Assembly (NCBI RefSeq): GCF_040687965.1
Contig: NZ_CP156084.1
Span: 2,232,501-2,296,500, forward strand
Reading direction: 5' to 3'
Source of the DNA: Methylocystis echinoides
GTDB taxonomy: Bacteria; Pseudomonadota; Alphaproteobacteria; Rhizobiales; Beijerinckiaceae
DNA length: 64,000 bases
Shown: positions 1 through 7,067 of the stretch, in pieces
Layout: each line of letters begins with the position of its first letter
How positions within the stretch are numbered: the stretch's first letter is position 1
Program-made: the position numbers and the translations under genes
Notes under the pieces: generated by a model
What the model saw: the letters and a program-made list of their open reading frames with translations, nothing else
Told to the model about the DNA's origin: nothing
The model's database searches: none

Positions 1-147
1 GCGTAAATGACGCTCCCGAGCGATCTCGCAGGGGCGGACCAGCGAGGCGCCGGCCGTCAAGATGGTCACCAGCGAACGCGCGCCGCTGCTGCGCACAGTG
101 TCGACCACTTTGGTCATGGAACAGACGTAGAGTCGTCCGCTCGACAT
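1..147 (-). CDS. Tyrosine phosphatase-like protein, N-terminal part (cut by window edge)
   Basis: The frame opens with ATG at 147 and runs off the left edge of the window after 49 codons without a stop. The N-terminus (MSSGRLYVCSMTKVVDTV, then SGARSLVTILTAG) resembles the start of alphaproteobacterial dual-specificity or tyrosine phosphatase-like proteins, which often sit beside HD hydrolases. The catalytic CxxxxxR loop would lie outside the window, so enzymatic function cannot be confirmed. It follows the HD hydrolase gene on the same strand after 21 bp, which suggests one transcription unit with that gene and the glycosylase gene upstream. Confidence 0.55.
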   Translation of the reverse strand, partial: MSSGRLYVCSMTKVVDTVRSSGARSLVTILTAGASLVRPCEIARERHLR

Positions 148-168
148 CAAAAACCTCTTAATCTTCCG

Positions 169-795
169 CTAGCTGCGGTCGATCTCACGAAAGCGTGCGA
201 GAAAACGCGTCTGCGTCGTCTCTACGGGGGCAGGCGTCATCTCATCCGTCAGAGCCTGCGGGGAGATCGCAGGGAGGCCGAAAATGCTCTCGGCTTCGCG
301 CCGTGTAAAGCCTGCGAGCGACACAGCTTCGAAAAAAGCCGCCGTCCGATCTGCCTGCTTAGCAAGCTTCAACGTCGCCTGGCCGGGCGCGGCCGGCAGC
401 GAAAAGCGTAGCATAATCGCCGCTAGAATCCTGTTTTCAATGGATTTGTAAGCGTCCCCGATTGCTGCCTTGAACGGCGAAATCATGTCGCCGATCACAT
501 ATTCGGGGGCGTCATGCAGCAGCATGAACAACCGCTCGCTGCGGCCGATGGAGGGCTCCATCACGGCCGCTATTTTTTCGACCAGCAAACTGTGCTGCGC
601 AACTGAAAAGATGTGAGGCCCGATTGTCTGGCCATTCCAGCGGGCGACGCGGGCGAGGCCGTGGGCAATGTCCTCGATCTCGATATCTAGCGGCGAGGGA
701 TCCAGGAGGTCGAGCCGCCGGCCCGAGAGCATGCGCTGCCATGCGCGCGGCGGGACGTCCTTGAATGGCCGTTTATTTGCCCGCGCGCCAGTCAT
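169..795 (-). CDS. HD-domain hydrolase (YfbR-like phosphohydrolase)
   Basis: This 208-residue protein looks like a metal-dependent phosphohydrolase of the HD superfamily. The visible signature is a histidine in the SVAQHSLLVE segment, the HD pair in LLHDAPEY followed by VIGDM, and a later aspartate in KQADRTAAF. Related family members act on nucleotides such as deoxynucleoside 5'-monophosphates, but the substrate here cannot be read from sequence. Its ATG overlaps the stop of the upstream DNA glycosylase gene as ATGA (792-795), which points to translational coupling. A phosphatase-like gene follows downstream. Confidence 0.8.
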   Translation of the reverse strand: MTGARANKRPFKDVPPRAWQRMLSGRRLDLLDPSPLDIEIEDIAHGLARVARWNGQTIGPHIFSVAQHSLLVEKIAAVMEPSIGRSERLFMLLHDAPEYVIGDMISPFKAAIGDAYKSIENRILAAIMLRFSLPAAPGQATLKLAKQADRTAAFFEAVSLAGFTRREAESIFGLPAISPQALTDEMTPAPVETTQTRFLARFREIDRS

Positions 796-1418
796 TTGGA
801 GCCCCTCGTCAGCCGCACGTGGCAGTCCACCAGATGGTCGTCGACCATCCCGACCGCCTGCATAAAGGCGTAAACGATCGTAGGGCCGCAGAATTTGAAG
901 CCTCTGGCTTTCAAATCCTTGGAGAGGCGCGCGGAAGTGGCGCTCTGGGTCGGTACGTCGCTAATGCTCTTGGGGTTGTTGACGACAGGCAGGCCGTCGA
1001 CAAAGTCCCAGAGATAGTTGGAGAAGCCCTGCGCAGATTCGATTTCCAGCCAGGCGCGGGCCGACAGCACGGCGCCCTCGATCTTCGCGCGATTGCGCAC
1101 GATGCCGTCGTTCTGCATCAATTCATGCACGCGCCTGGCGTCGAAACGGGCGACTCGCGATGGGTCGAAGCCGTCGAACGCCTTTCTGAAAGCCTCTCGC
1201 TTTCGCAAGATCGTGATCCAGGACAAGCCTGCCTGAAAACCATCCAGAATTAGCTTCTCGAAGAGAGCCTGGCTGTTTCTTTCGGGGCGCCCCCATTCGT
1301 CGTCGTGATAAGCGACGTAAAGCGGGTCGTATCCGGGCCAGGGGCAGCGCGACAGACCATCGAGGTGAACGAGCACGCCTTCCCCCCAGCTTGCAGGTTG
1401 TTTGCGGGCGGGGGGCAC
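792..1418 (-). CDS. tag: DNA-3-methyladenine glycosylase I
   Basis: This is a base-excision repair enzyme that removes 3-methyladenine from alkylated DNA. The family signature is clear: RCPWPGYDPLYVAYHDDEWG near the N-terminus, an LILDGFQAGLSWITIL helix segment, and the C-terminal VDDHLVDCHVRL stretch containing the zinc-ligand histidine and cysteine. Length is close to that of E. coli Tag plus a short N-terminal extension. The longest frame starts at a GTG (1418); a second GTG at 1376 would remove about 14 poorly conserved residues and is equally possible. The gene overlaps the HD hydrolase by 4 bp, so the two are probably co-translated. Confidence 0.9.
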   Translation of the reverse strand: MPPARKQPASWGEGVLVHLDGLSRCPWPGYDPLYVAYHDDEWGRPERNSQALFEKLILDGFQAGLSWITILRKREAFRKAFDGFDPSRVARFDARRVHELMQNDGIVRNRAKIEGAVLSARAWLEIESAQGFSNYLWDFVDGLPVVNNPKSISDVPTQSATSARLSKDLKARGFKFCGPTIVYAFMQAVGMVDDHLVDCHVRLTRGSK

Positions 1419-1606
1419 GACATCGAGCTCCTTCGTGGCGAGTTTCGGCGCTTTATCGCCCGTTCAGATTGCGTTCACAACCCTGTTGGGACTATCGTTA
1501 CGCCGCCGCTGACACGTTCCGCGTCCGGGTGGCGCGCGGCGTGCTTGATCGCGCCGTCGCAAGTCGCTGCCAACTTCTCAAGCGGCTTCCATAAGGGGAG
1601 ATTTAT

Positions 1607-2152
1607 ATGGTGATCCGTCTCGTTGTTTCCCGCGCTGCGGTGGGCCTCGTCGCCGTCGGCCTCGGCGTGGCCGCGTCGGGCGAAGCCTTCGCCCAGGCCA
1701 ATGTGCTCAAGGAATGCGGATCTCGTTATCAGGCCAAGAAGGCTGCGAACGAACTCGGCGGACAGACTTGGCAAGAGTTTTTGAAGGAGTGCCGCGCGAG
1801 CCTGACCGAGGCCCCGGCCGCGGAAGCCAAGCCCGCCGAACCGGCGAAGCCCGCTGAAACCGCGGCGCCGACAGAGTCCGCCAAGCCGGCGGAGCCGGCG
1901 AAGCCGGCTGAAACCGCTGCGCCGGCCGAGACCTCCAAGCCCGCCGAGGCGGCGAAGCCTGCTGAGCCCGCCAAGCCGGCCGAAGCCGCGAAGCCCGCCG
2001 CCGACACCAAGGCTGCGACGCAGGCCCGCCAGAAGAAGTGCGCAGCGGAATGGAAGGCGCAGAAGGCGGAACTCCTTAAGAGCGACAAGAAGCTGACTTG
2101 GCCGAAGTTCTGGAGCTCCTGCAACAAGCGCCTCAAGGACGCCGGCGAATAA
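1607..2152 (+). CDS. Secreted Pro/Ala/Lys-repeat protein with paired Cys-Trp end domains
   Basis: The 181-residue protein starts with a cleavable signal peptide (LVAVGLGVAASGEAFAQA, residues about 12-28). The mature part has three zones: an N-terminal motif with two cysteines (ECGSRYQAKKA...TWQEFLKECR), a low-complexity linker built of PAEPAKPAE-type repeats (about residues 65-135), and a C-terminal motif that repeats the first (KKCAAEWKAQKA...TWPKFWSSCNK). The two ends look like copies of one small two-cysteine unit held apart by a flexible spacer. A GGGGAG ribosome binding site precedes the ATG and a strong terminator follows. Function is unknown; a periplasmic or envelope location is likely from the signal peptide. 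Confidence 0.8.
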   Translation: MVIRLVVSRAAVGLVAVGLGVAASGEAFAQANVLKECGSRYQAKKAANELGGQTWQEFLKECRASLTEAPAAEAKPAEPAKPAETAAPTESAKPAEPAKPAETAAPAETSKPAEAAKPAEPAKPAEAAKPAADTKAATQARQKKCAAEWKAQKAELLKSDKKLTWPKFWSSCNKRLKDAGE

Positions 2153-2174
2153 GTCCGCGCCTCGTTCGAACCGG

Positions 2175-2208
2175 ACGCCCGGCGACCTCTCGCCGGGCGT
2201 TTCTTTTT
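2175..2208 (+). terminator. Rho-independent terminator
   Basis: A perfect 10-bp GC-rich inverted repeat (2175-2184 with 2191-2200) encloses a 6-base loop and is followed by a T-rich tract to 2208. It lies 23 bp after the stop of the repeat protein and before the next gene on the same strand. Confidence 0.9.
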
Positions 2209-2278
2209 AGATGAACCCATCTTGCTCGAGGCGCGGGTTCATGCCACAGGACTGCTCGAGAGCCAATGGAGGCCCAGC

Positions 2279-2674
2279 GTGGACAAAAGCGAGTTGCAAA
2301 AGCTGCAGGCGTTTCTTCGCCGCTCCTTCGGCAATGACGATATCCGCGTCACGCTCGACCCAAAAAACACCGAGAACGCCGCGGCCTATCTTGGCGAGCG
2401 CCAGATCGCGACAATTTCTGTGGACGACGAGGACGGCGATCGTTCATTCGCTTTCGCAATGAAAATTCCCGTGGGCCGAGAAGTTCTGCAATCTTATCTC
2501 CGCAAGCTCTTCGAAAACGACCGGCTGAGCATTGTGGCGCGCGCGCGTAAGACCGACTCCGTGGAGCTCAACAGCGACGGGGAATTCCTCGGCGTCATCT
2601 CCGCGGATGATCCAAAACTGTCCAGTTTCACCCTTCAGATCGCCATTCTCGATTTCGATCTCGAAGAAGAGTGA
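2279..2674 (+). CDS. DUF3126 family protein with an internal duplication
   Basis: The 131-residue protein belongs to DUF3126, a small alphaproteobacterial family of unknown function. The GTG at 2279 is chosen because GGAGG lies 7 bases upstream and the family motif KSELQKLQAFLRRSF begins two residues later; an upstream in-frame start at 2222 has no such support. The common form of the family, as I recall it, is about 70 residues. Here the first half (residues 2-65) and second half (about 67-131) align with each other: LQKLQAFLRRSF with LQSYLRKLF, AAAYLGERQIATIS with VELNSDGEFLGVIS, and DDEDGDRSF with DDPKLSSF. This looks like a tandem duplication. The protein is acidic and presumably cytosolic. 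Confidence 0.8.
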   Translation: MDKSELQKLQAFLRRSFGNDDIRVTLDPKNTENAAAYLGERQIATISVDDEDGDRSFAFAMKIPVGREVLQSYLRKLFENDRLSIVARARKTDSVELNSDGEFLGVISADDPKLSSFTLQIAILDFDLEEE

Positions 2675-2681
2675 GGCTTAC

Positions 2682-3311
2682 TCACCGGACGCCGGCGCGC
2701 GCCCTGGCCGCACGCATCCGCGCCAAAAGGGCGTGAGCGCCCTCATAAAGCGCGTCCCATTGTTCCAGAAGACCTGCCGGATACCGCAGCTCAACATCGA
2801 GACCGCCATCTCGAAACACAGAGAGACAGCCCTCGTCGGGCGCGCCGATCTGCGGTCTCACGCAGCGCGCGAAAAAGCTGCGTCCCTCTGGCGGCGCAAT
2901 GAATAGTTCTTCCGTGTCGTAAGGGGAGGCGCGTTCGAAGCGCCGGAGCACCAGCCCGCCTGGGCCGACAAGGCTTTCGGGCGTGAGAAAGCGCGCGTAG
3001 AGCTTCGCCGGACGCTCTTGCGGGTCGAGGCTGTCGTCCTTTGGCGTCACGGTCATGACGATCGATGGCGCCGCGCCCTGAGATGTCGCCGGCAAGGGGA
3101 CGAAAGCCGGAAAGGACGCGATGAAAGCCAAGCGGTCGGCGAGGCCGCCCGCAGCCGTCGCATCATCCCGCGCATAGGCTCTTGGGTAGGCGAGTTTCAC
3201 GCCCGCGACGTCGGCTCGAACCAGCGCATCCGGCGCGTCGTCCCGCGCGAGAAGCAGTAGCAAGCCGGCGATCACAACTGCCGGTAGAAGCAGGACGAAG
3301 GCAAGTCTCAT
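2682..3311 (-). CDS. Membrane-anchored or secreted hypothetical protein
   Basis: This 209-residue protein has one strongly hydrophobic N-terminal segment (LAFVLLLPAVVIAGLLLLLA, about residues 3-22) that is either a signal peptide or a membrane anchor. The rest is soluble, with two cysteines (FFARCVRP and DEGCLSVF) that could form a disulfide outside the cytoplasm. I recognise no domain. It converges with the DUF3126 gene (7 bp apart) and lies downstream of the histidine kinase gene on the same strand, 168 bp away. A link to that signalling operon is possible but not demonstrated. Confidence 0.65.
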   Translation of the reverse strand: MRLAFVLLLPAVVIAGLLLLLARDDAPDALVRADVAGVKLAYPRAYARDDATAAGGLADRLAFIASFPAFVPLPATSQGAAPSIVMTVTPKDDSLDPQERPAKLYARFLTPESLVGPGGLVLRRFERASPYDTEELFIAPPEGRSFFARCVRPQIGAPDEGCLSVFRDGGLDVELRYPAGLLEQWDALYEGAHALLARMRAARARAGVR

Positions 3312-3479
3312 CGGGGAGAAAAATCAGCTCGCAATCCGCCAATCTCCGTTCTCGCCAAAGGCCCGGCCCTTTGCTTGCTGCGGTCGCCCCTTTGCAAAAA
3401 TTTCGCGTGTGCCCGGCTTGCTGCCCTCGATTCTCCTATGAGAATCTCGTGCTTTTCATGCCGCAGCAGTCGGGGGCTG

Positions 3480-4865
3480 TCAAAAGCCTGGCAGTTTGAG
3501 TTGCGCGCGTAATCCGCCGCGCGGACTGTCGCCAAGGTCAAGAGCGCCGCCATAAGCCGCTGCGAGATCGACCACGATGGAGAGCCCAAGCCCGGAGCCA
3601 GGCTTGGTTTCATCAAGCCTTCGCCCGCGCTCGGTCGCCTGCCTTCGCAGAGGAGGGGCAAGACCTGGCCCATCGTCGTCAATGATGACAAGGAGTTCGG
3701 ATCGATTTGCTTGCCTGGAAGGTTGCACCAAAATCGTCAGAATCACCTCCCGCTTCGCCCATTTTCCGGCGTTGTCCAGGAGATTGCCGATCATTTCCTC
3801 GAGGTCTTGTCGTTCGCCAAGAAATTTCAGTTCCGCGCCGACGCTTCCCGAGAACGTCACGCCCCGATCGCCGTATATTTTCGTGAATGTCCGCAGCAAT
3901 GCGTCGACGCAGGGCGCAACCTGCGTCGCCGCGCCCAGCGCGCCGCCACGCGCCGCCGCGCGCGCGCGGTCCAGATAGAACGAGATCTGGTCGCGCATAA
4001 TTCCCGCCTGCTCGTTGATCTTTACTGCGAGCGGGGAGGGCGCGGCGTCTGCTTCGTTGACCATGACGCTGAGCGGCGTTTTCAAGGCGTGCGCCAGATT
4101 GCCGACCTGCGTGCGTGCGCGCTCCAGAATGTCGCGATTGGCCCCAATGAGAAGATTCAGTTCGTCCGCGAGGGGCGCGATCTCGTTTGGATAGGCGTTC
4201 GCGATCCGATCGCGTTCGCCGCGGCGGATGGAGACGAGTTCGCGCTGCAGCAGGCGTAAGGGGCGTAGGCCAAAGCGCACTTGAAAGGCGACGACGCCCG
4301 CAAGCGCTATTGCAAGAGCCGCGAAAGCGATCGTCAATTCGAAACGGAATCTGCCGATCTGCTCTTCCATTTCCTCGGTGGTTGCAGCGACCTGGACAAG
4401 ATAGATCCCCGTGTCGCCTGCGTCGATCACCCGTTCGACGATCCGCAGCCGCCGCCCATCAGGCCCCTGGGCGTCGCCACGTCGGGAACCGCCGACGCCG
4501 GCCGGCACACCGAGATCGGAAAGCTTCGGCAGTTTTTCGGCAAAGAGAGAGCGGGACGCCTTTATTTCATGTGCCGAGTCGTCCATCCGAGTGATTTGCC
4601 AATACCAGCCCGAGCCCGGTAGTTCGAATTGAGGGTCGCCAAGCTGACCAGGTCCCGTTCTTCCTTCCTGGCCCGATTCCGATACGTCTGCGACGATGGC
4701 GCGGAGATAGACCTCAAGCCGCCGCTCGAAAATTTCTTCGGCTTCCTGCCGGTAATAGGCCGTAAAGAACATGCTGGCGACAAGCAGCACGACCGAACTC
4801 AGCGCCGCCGCAGTGAGAAACAGGCGCGTCGCGATGGAGCGAGAGATGACGCGGGGCAACCGCAT
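3480..4865 (-). CDS. Sensor histidine kinase (OmpR-type two-component system)
   Basis: This is a membrane-bound sensor kinase of 461 residues. A first transmembrane helix (about 14-36) and a second (about 176-197) flank a periplasmic sensing region of some 140 residues. A HAMP-like linker follows, then the dimerisation helix with the phospho-accepting histidine at about 259 (GNLAHALKTPLSVM), an N-box (NLLDNAGKWA), and ATP-binding glycine motifs (DDDGPGL and GSGLGLSIV). The organisation resembles PhoQ/QseC-like kinases. It lies 5 bp after the response regulator gene, and a PepSY-type periplasmic protein gene heads the operon, so the three probably form one signalling unit. The stimulus is unknown. 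Confidence 0.9.
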   Translation of the reverse strand: MRLPRVISRSIATRLFLTAAALSSVVLLVASMFFTAYYRQEAEEIFERRLEVYLRAIVADVSESGQEGRTGPGQLGDPQFELPGSGWYWQITRMDDSAHEIKASRSLFAEKLPKLSDLGVPAGVGGSRRGDAQGPDGRRLRIVERVIDAGDTGIYLVQVAATTEEMEEQIGRFRFELTIAFAALAIALAGVVAFQVRFGLRPLRLLQRELVSIRRGERDRIANAYPNEIAPLADELNLLIGANRDILERARTQVGNLAHALKTPLSVMVNEADAAPSPLAVKINEQAGIMRDQISFYLDRARAAARGGALGAATQVAPCVDALLRTFTKIYGDRGVTFSGSVGAELKFLGERQDLEEMIGNLLDNAGKWAKREVILTILVQPSRQANRSELLVIIDDDGPGLAPPLRRQATERGRRLDETKPGSGLGLSIVVDLAAAYGGALDLGDSPRGGLRAQLKLPGF

Positions 4866-4870
4866 GTTCG

Positions 4871-5554
4871 CTAACGTCTTCCGCCGGGGCTCTCCGGCGC
4901 GGCGGCGGCCATATAGCCGAGGCCGCGAATGGTCTGGATTACATCTACTCCAAGCTTCTTGCGCAGACGGCCGACGAAAACCTCGATTGTATTCGAGTCC
5001 CGGTCGAAGTCCTGATCATAGATGTGTTCGATGATCTCGCTGCGCGAAACCACTCGACCGCTGTGGTGCATGAGATAGGCGAGGAGTCGGTATTCGTGCG
5101 ATGTCAGCTTTACTGGCGCGCCGTTGACGACGACGCGTCCAGCCTTAGTGTCGAGACAGACGGGACCACAGACGATTTCGTTCGTCGCGTGGCCCGCCGC
5201 GCGGCGCAACAGCGCGCGGATGCGCGCCAGAACCTCTTCCATATGAAAGGGCTTGGCGACGTAGTCGTCGGCGCCGGCGTCAAAGCCCTGCACCTTTTCG
5301 CTCCAGCGATCGCGCGCGGTGAGTATGAGCACGGGCATGGCGCGACCAGTCGCGCGCCAGGATTCGAGCACTGTGATGCCGTCCCTTTTTGGCAGGCCAA
5401 TGTCGAGCACGACCGCATCGTAAGCTTCCGTCTCGCCCAGATATTGGCCCTCCTCGCCGTCGAAGGCGCGGTCGACCGCGTATCCGGACTGTTCCAAAGC
5501 CTGCGCAATCTGACGGTTGAGGTCCTTATCGTCTTCGACGACGAGCAGCCGCAC
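4871..5554 (-). CDS. OmpR/PhoB-family response regulator
   Basis: The protein has an N-terminal receiver domain and a C-terminal winged-helix DNA-binding domain. The acidic pair is in VVEDDKD, the phospho-accepting aspartate is in VVLDIGLP (about residue 51), and the conserved lysine is in YVAKPFH. The effector domain ends in the typical TIEVFVGRLRKKLG and IRGLGYM motifs. A longer frame opens at 5593, but the GTG at 5554 is preferred: GGAGG sits about 7 bases upstream and receiver homology starts at the next residue. It is the partner of the kinase gene that follows after 5 bp. Confidence 0.92.
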   Translation of the reverse strand: MRLLVVEDDKDLNRQIAQALEQSGYAVDRAFDGEEGQYLGETEAYDAVVLDIGLPKRDGITVLESWRATGRAMPVLILTARDRWSEKVQGFDAGADDYVAKPFHMEEVLARIRALLRRAAGHATNEIVCGPVCLDTKAGRVVVNGAPVKLTSHEYRLLAYLMHHSGRVVSRSEIIEHIYDQDFDRDSNTIEVFVGRLRKKLGVDVIQTIRGLGYMAAAAPESPGGRR

Positions 5555-5589
5555 CTTCTTCCTCCCGCCCAAAAGCCCGCGGCTTCGAA

Positions 5590-5955
5590 TCAATCATCCT
5601 TGTGGCCAGAATGCGGCTTTCCGGTTATGGCGTCATATGCGAGCCTCGAGATGCGGCCGTCCGGCAGCAGCACGCTGATCTCGTAGATGAAGGTTTCCTC
5701 ACGCCGGCAGAGACGGGCGCCCAGAGCCTCGCCGTGATTCTCGCGAGCGGCCGCCCGCATGCAAGCGAAGGGATCAACGAGCCCGTGCGCCGCAATCTTC
5801 TCCCGGGTTTGCGCCGTCGAGAAACACTGTATCCTTGGGCTTGCCCGTTCGACGGCGCGTTCCGCCTGTTCCTCCGCGTGCGCGCGAGTCAGCGACGCCG
5901 CCGCGATTGTCGCGGCCGCCAGGACGCTGCGAAAGGTGAACATACGGGTCGGCAT
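5590..5955 (-). CDS. PepSY-like periplasmic protein of a two-component operon
   Basis: This 121-residue protein has a signal peptide (about residues 1-27, ending near RAHAEEQA). The mature part resembles small PepSY-type proteins that accompany OmpR/PhoB regulators: an ACMRAAARENHGE segment followed by a C-terminal beta motif (FIYEISVLLPDGRISRLAY) and DAITGKPHSGHKDD at the end. Two cysteines (IQCFST and PFACMR) could form a disulfide. It is the first gene of the operon, 35 bp before the response regulator start. A role as a periplasmic modulator of the kinase is an inference from context. Confidence 0.7.
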   Translation of the reverse strand: MPTRMFTFRSVLAAATIAAASLTRAHAEEQAERAVERASPRIQCFSTAQTREKIAAHGLVDPFACMRAAARENHGEALGARLCRREETFIYEISVLLPDGRISRLAYDAITGKPHSGHKDD

Positions 5956-6062
5956 CTTTCCTACAATGGTTCTCTTAGCAAACTCGTGTCTGAACGGCAG
6001 GTGAACGCCGCCGGAGGCGTGAAAAGATCATTATCATGGCGGCCTTCGGCGGCTTTCGCAAT

Positions 6063-6263
6063 CTAGCGTTTCATGCGCAACGCAGCGGAAAGGCTGCCGG
6101 GCGGAGTCGTGGTCAACGTTCGCATCAAGGCCATGAGGATTGCTGAAGCAATGGCGACGGCCCCAGCTTTGGGGTCGTTGAGAAAGGCGATCCAGTCTGT
6201 TGAGGCGAGCGCGCCAAAGATCGCGACGAGCGCGGCGGCGAGATAAGTGCGGTATCCGGTCAT
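6063..6263 (-). CDS. Small holin-like membrane protein
   Basis: The 66-residue protein has two hydrophobic helices (about residues 4-22 and 33-50) joined by a loop containing WIAFLNDPKAGAV, and a basic tail (LRMKR). Proteins of this layout are common next to endolysin genes in alphaproteobacterial prophages and GTA clusters. A holin role, letting the M15 peptidase reach the cell wall, is inferred from topology and position as the last gene of the cluster; no holin family signature is diagnostic here. Confidence 0.55.
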   Translation of the reverse strand: MTGYRTYLAAALVAIFGALASTDWIAFLNDPKAGAVAIASAILMALMRTLTTTPPGSLSAALRMKR

Positions 6264-6278
6264 TTTCCGTCCTTTGCT

Positions 6279-6500
6279 TCAGGCCTGCGTCTGGCTTTGA
6301 TCCACCGCCGTGAGCGCGCCACGCAACTGGTCGGCGGTGGCCTGGAGGTCGTTGGCGATCTGTTCGATGGCGGCCGCGTCCGCCGCCTGCGCCTGCGCAT
6401 AGGCGAGGCTATGGGACAGATTTTGGATGTGGTCGGCCGCGACGCCGATCAAGCTTCGCAAGTCGTCGACGATCGCGGCGAGGCGATTAAGGGCTGACAT
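6279..6500 (-). CDS. Small coiled-coil phage/GTA protein of unknown function
   Basis: This 73-residue, Ala/Gln-rich acidic protein is almost entirely predicted helix with heptad-like hydrophobic spacing (LNRLAAIVDDLRSLIG and IEQIANDLQATADQLRG). It has no membrane segment and no cysteine. It lies between the endolysin and holin-like genes on the same strand, with 15 bp to the latter, so it is probably translated from the lysis end of the GTA transcript. No function can be assigned. A spanin-like or lysis accessory role is possible but unsupported by any signal peptide. Confidence 0.55.
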   Translation of the reverse strand: MSALNRLAAIVDDLRSLIGVAADHIQNLSHSLAYAQAQAADAAAIEQIANDLQATADQLRGALTAVDQSQTQA

Positions 6501-6539
6501 GTGTTTTTGCTCCTTCCTTCGTTTGAGGTTTCGCGCCCG

Positions 6540-7034
6540 TCACCGAGCGGCGGCCTGGAAATGCATGGGGTCGCAGTCGCCGTTGGCGCCGCGCCAGATC
6601 AGCCCACAGTCTTGAAAGGCGCGCGCGGCTTCGAGCGGGATGAAGCCAGGCCGCCACTTAGACCGAAAGGGATTGCGCTCGGGATCGATGTCGAGGGCCG
6701 CGCCGTAGCTGTGAATGGACCAGCTCTTTGTCGATCCTCGCATGAGCCGCACCATGAGCGACCCGCCCGTCAGATGTAAGCGATGAGCCTCGATGTCTTT
6801 TTGCGTCCCATAGAGGCGCTTGATTGCGAGCAGCGCGTCCCCGAACGCGTCCCTGCATCTGCGATGAAAGCGTAACTTCGTTACGGGCGGGCCCCATGAG
6901 TAGCGCATCGCATAGGGGGGCACGAGATCAACAATGTTGTCACGCTCCCAACTCGGATTGACCGAGCTGTGCAAGATTGGATCGCCGTAAAATTCGATCA
7001 ACTCCTCGATATGACGCTCGTTCGGCCAGTGCAT
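6540..7034 (-). CDS. M15-family peptidase endolysin
   Basis: The 164-residue protein carries the zinc-peptidase signature of D-Ala-D-Ala carboxypeptidase/endolysin families. SIHSYGAALDIDP supplies the metal-binding His and Asp, and the C-terminal CDPMHFQ supplies the last zinc ligand. There is no signal peptide, so it would need a holin for export. It sits between the tail-fibre gene and two small lysis-end genes. The likely role is cell-wall cleavage to release particles. Confidence 0.85.
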   Translation of the reverse strand: MHWPNERHIEELIEFYGDPILHSSVNPSWERDNIVDLVPPYAMRYSWGPPVTKLRFHRRCRDAFGDALLAIKRLYGTQKDIEAHRLHLTGGSLMVRLMRGSTKSWSIHSYGAALDIDPERNPFRSKWRPGFIPLEAARAFQDCGLIWRGANGDCDPMHFQAAAR

Positions 7035-7067
7035 GGCGTTCCCCTTTCCTTTTTGAGGGAAAAAAAA

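Noticed and set aside
1729-2220. Antisense frame with repeated Ala/Gly/Ser units
   Set aside because: It is the reverse reading of the PAEPAKPAE-coding repeats and has no ribosome binding site or homology.
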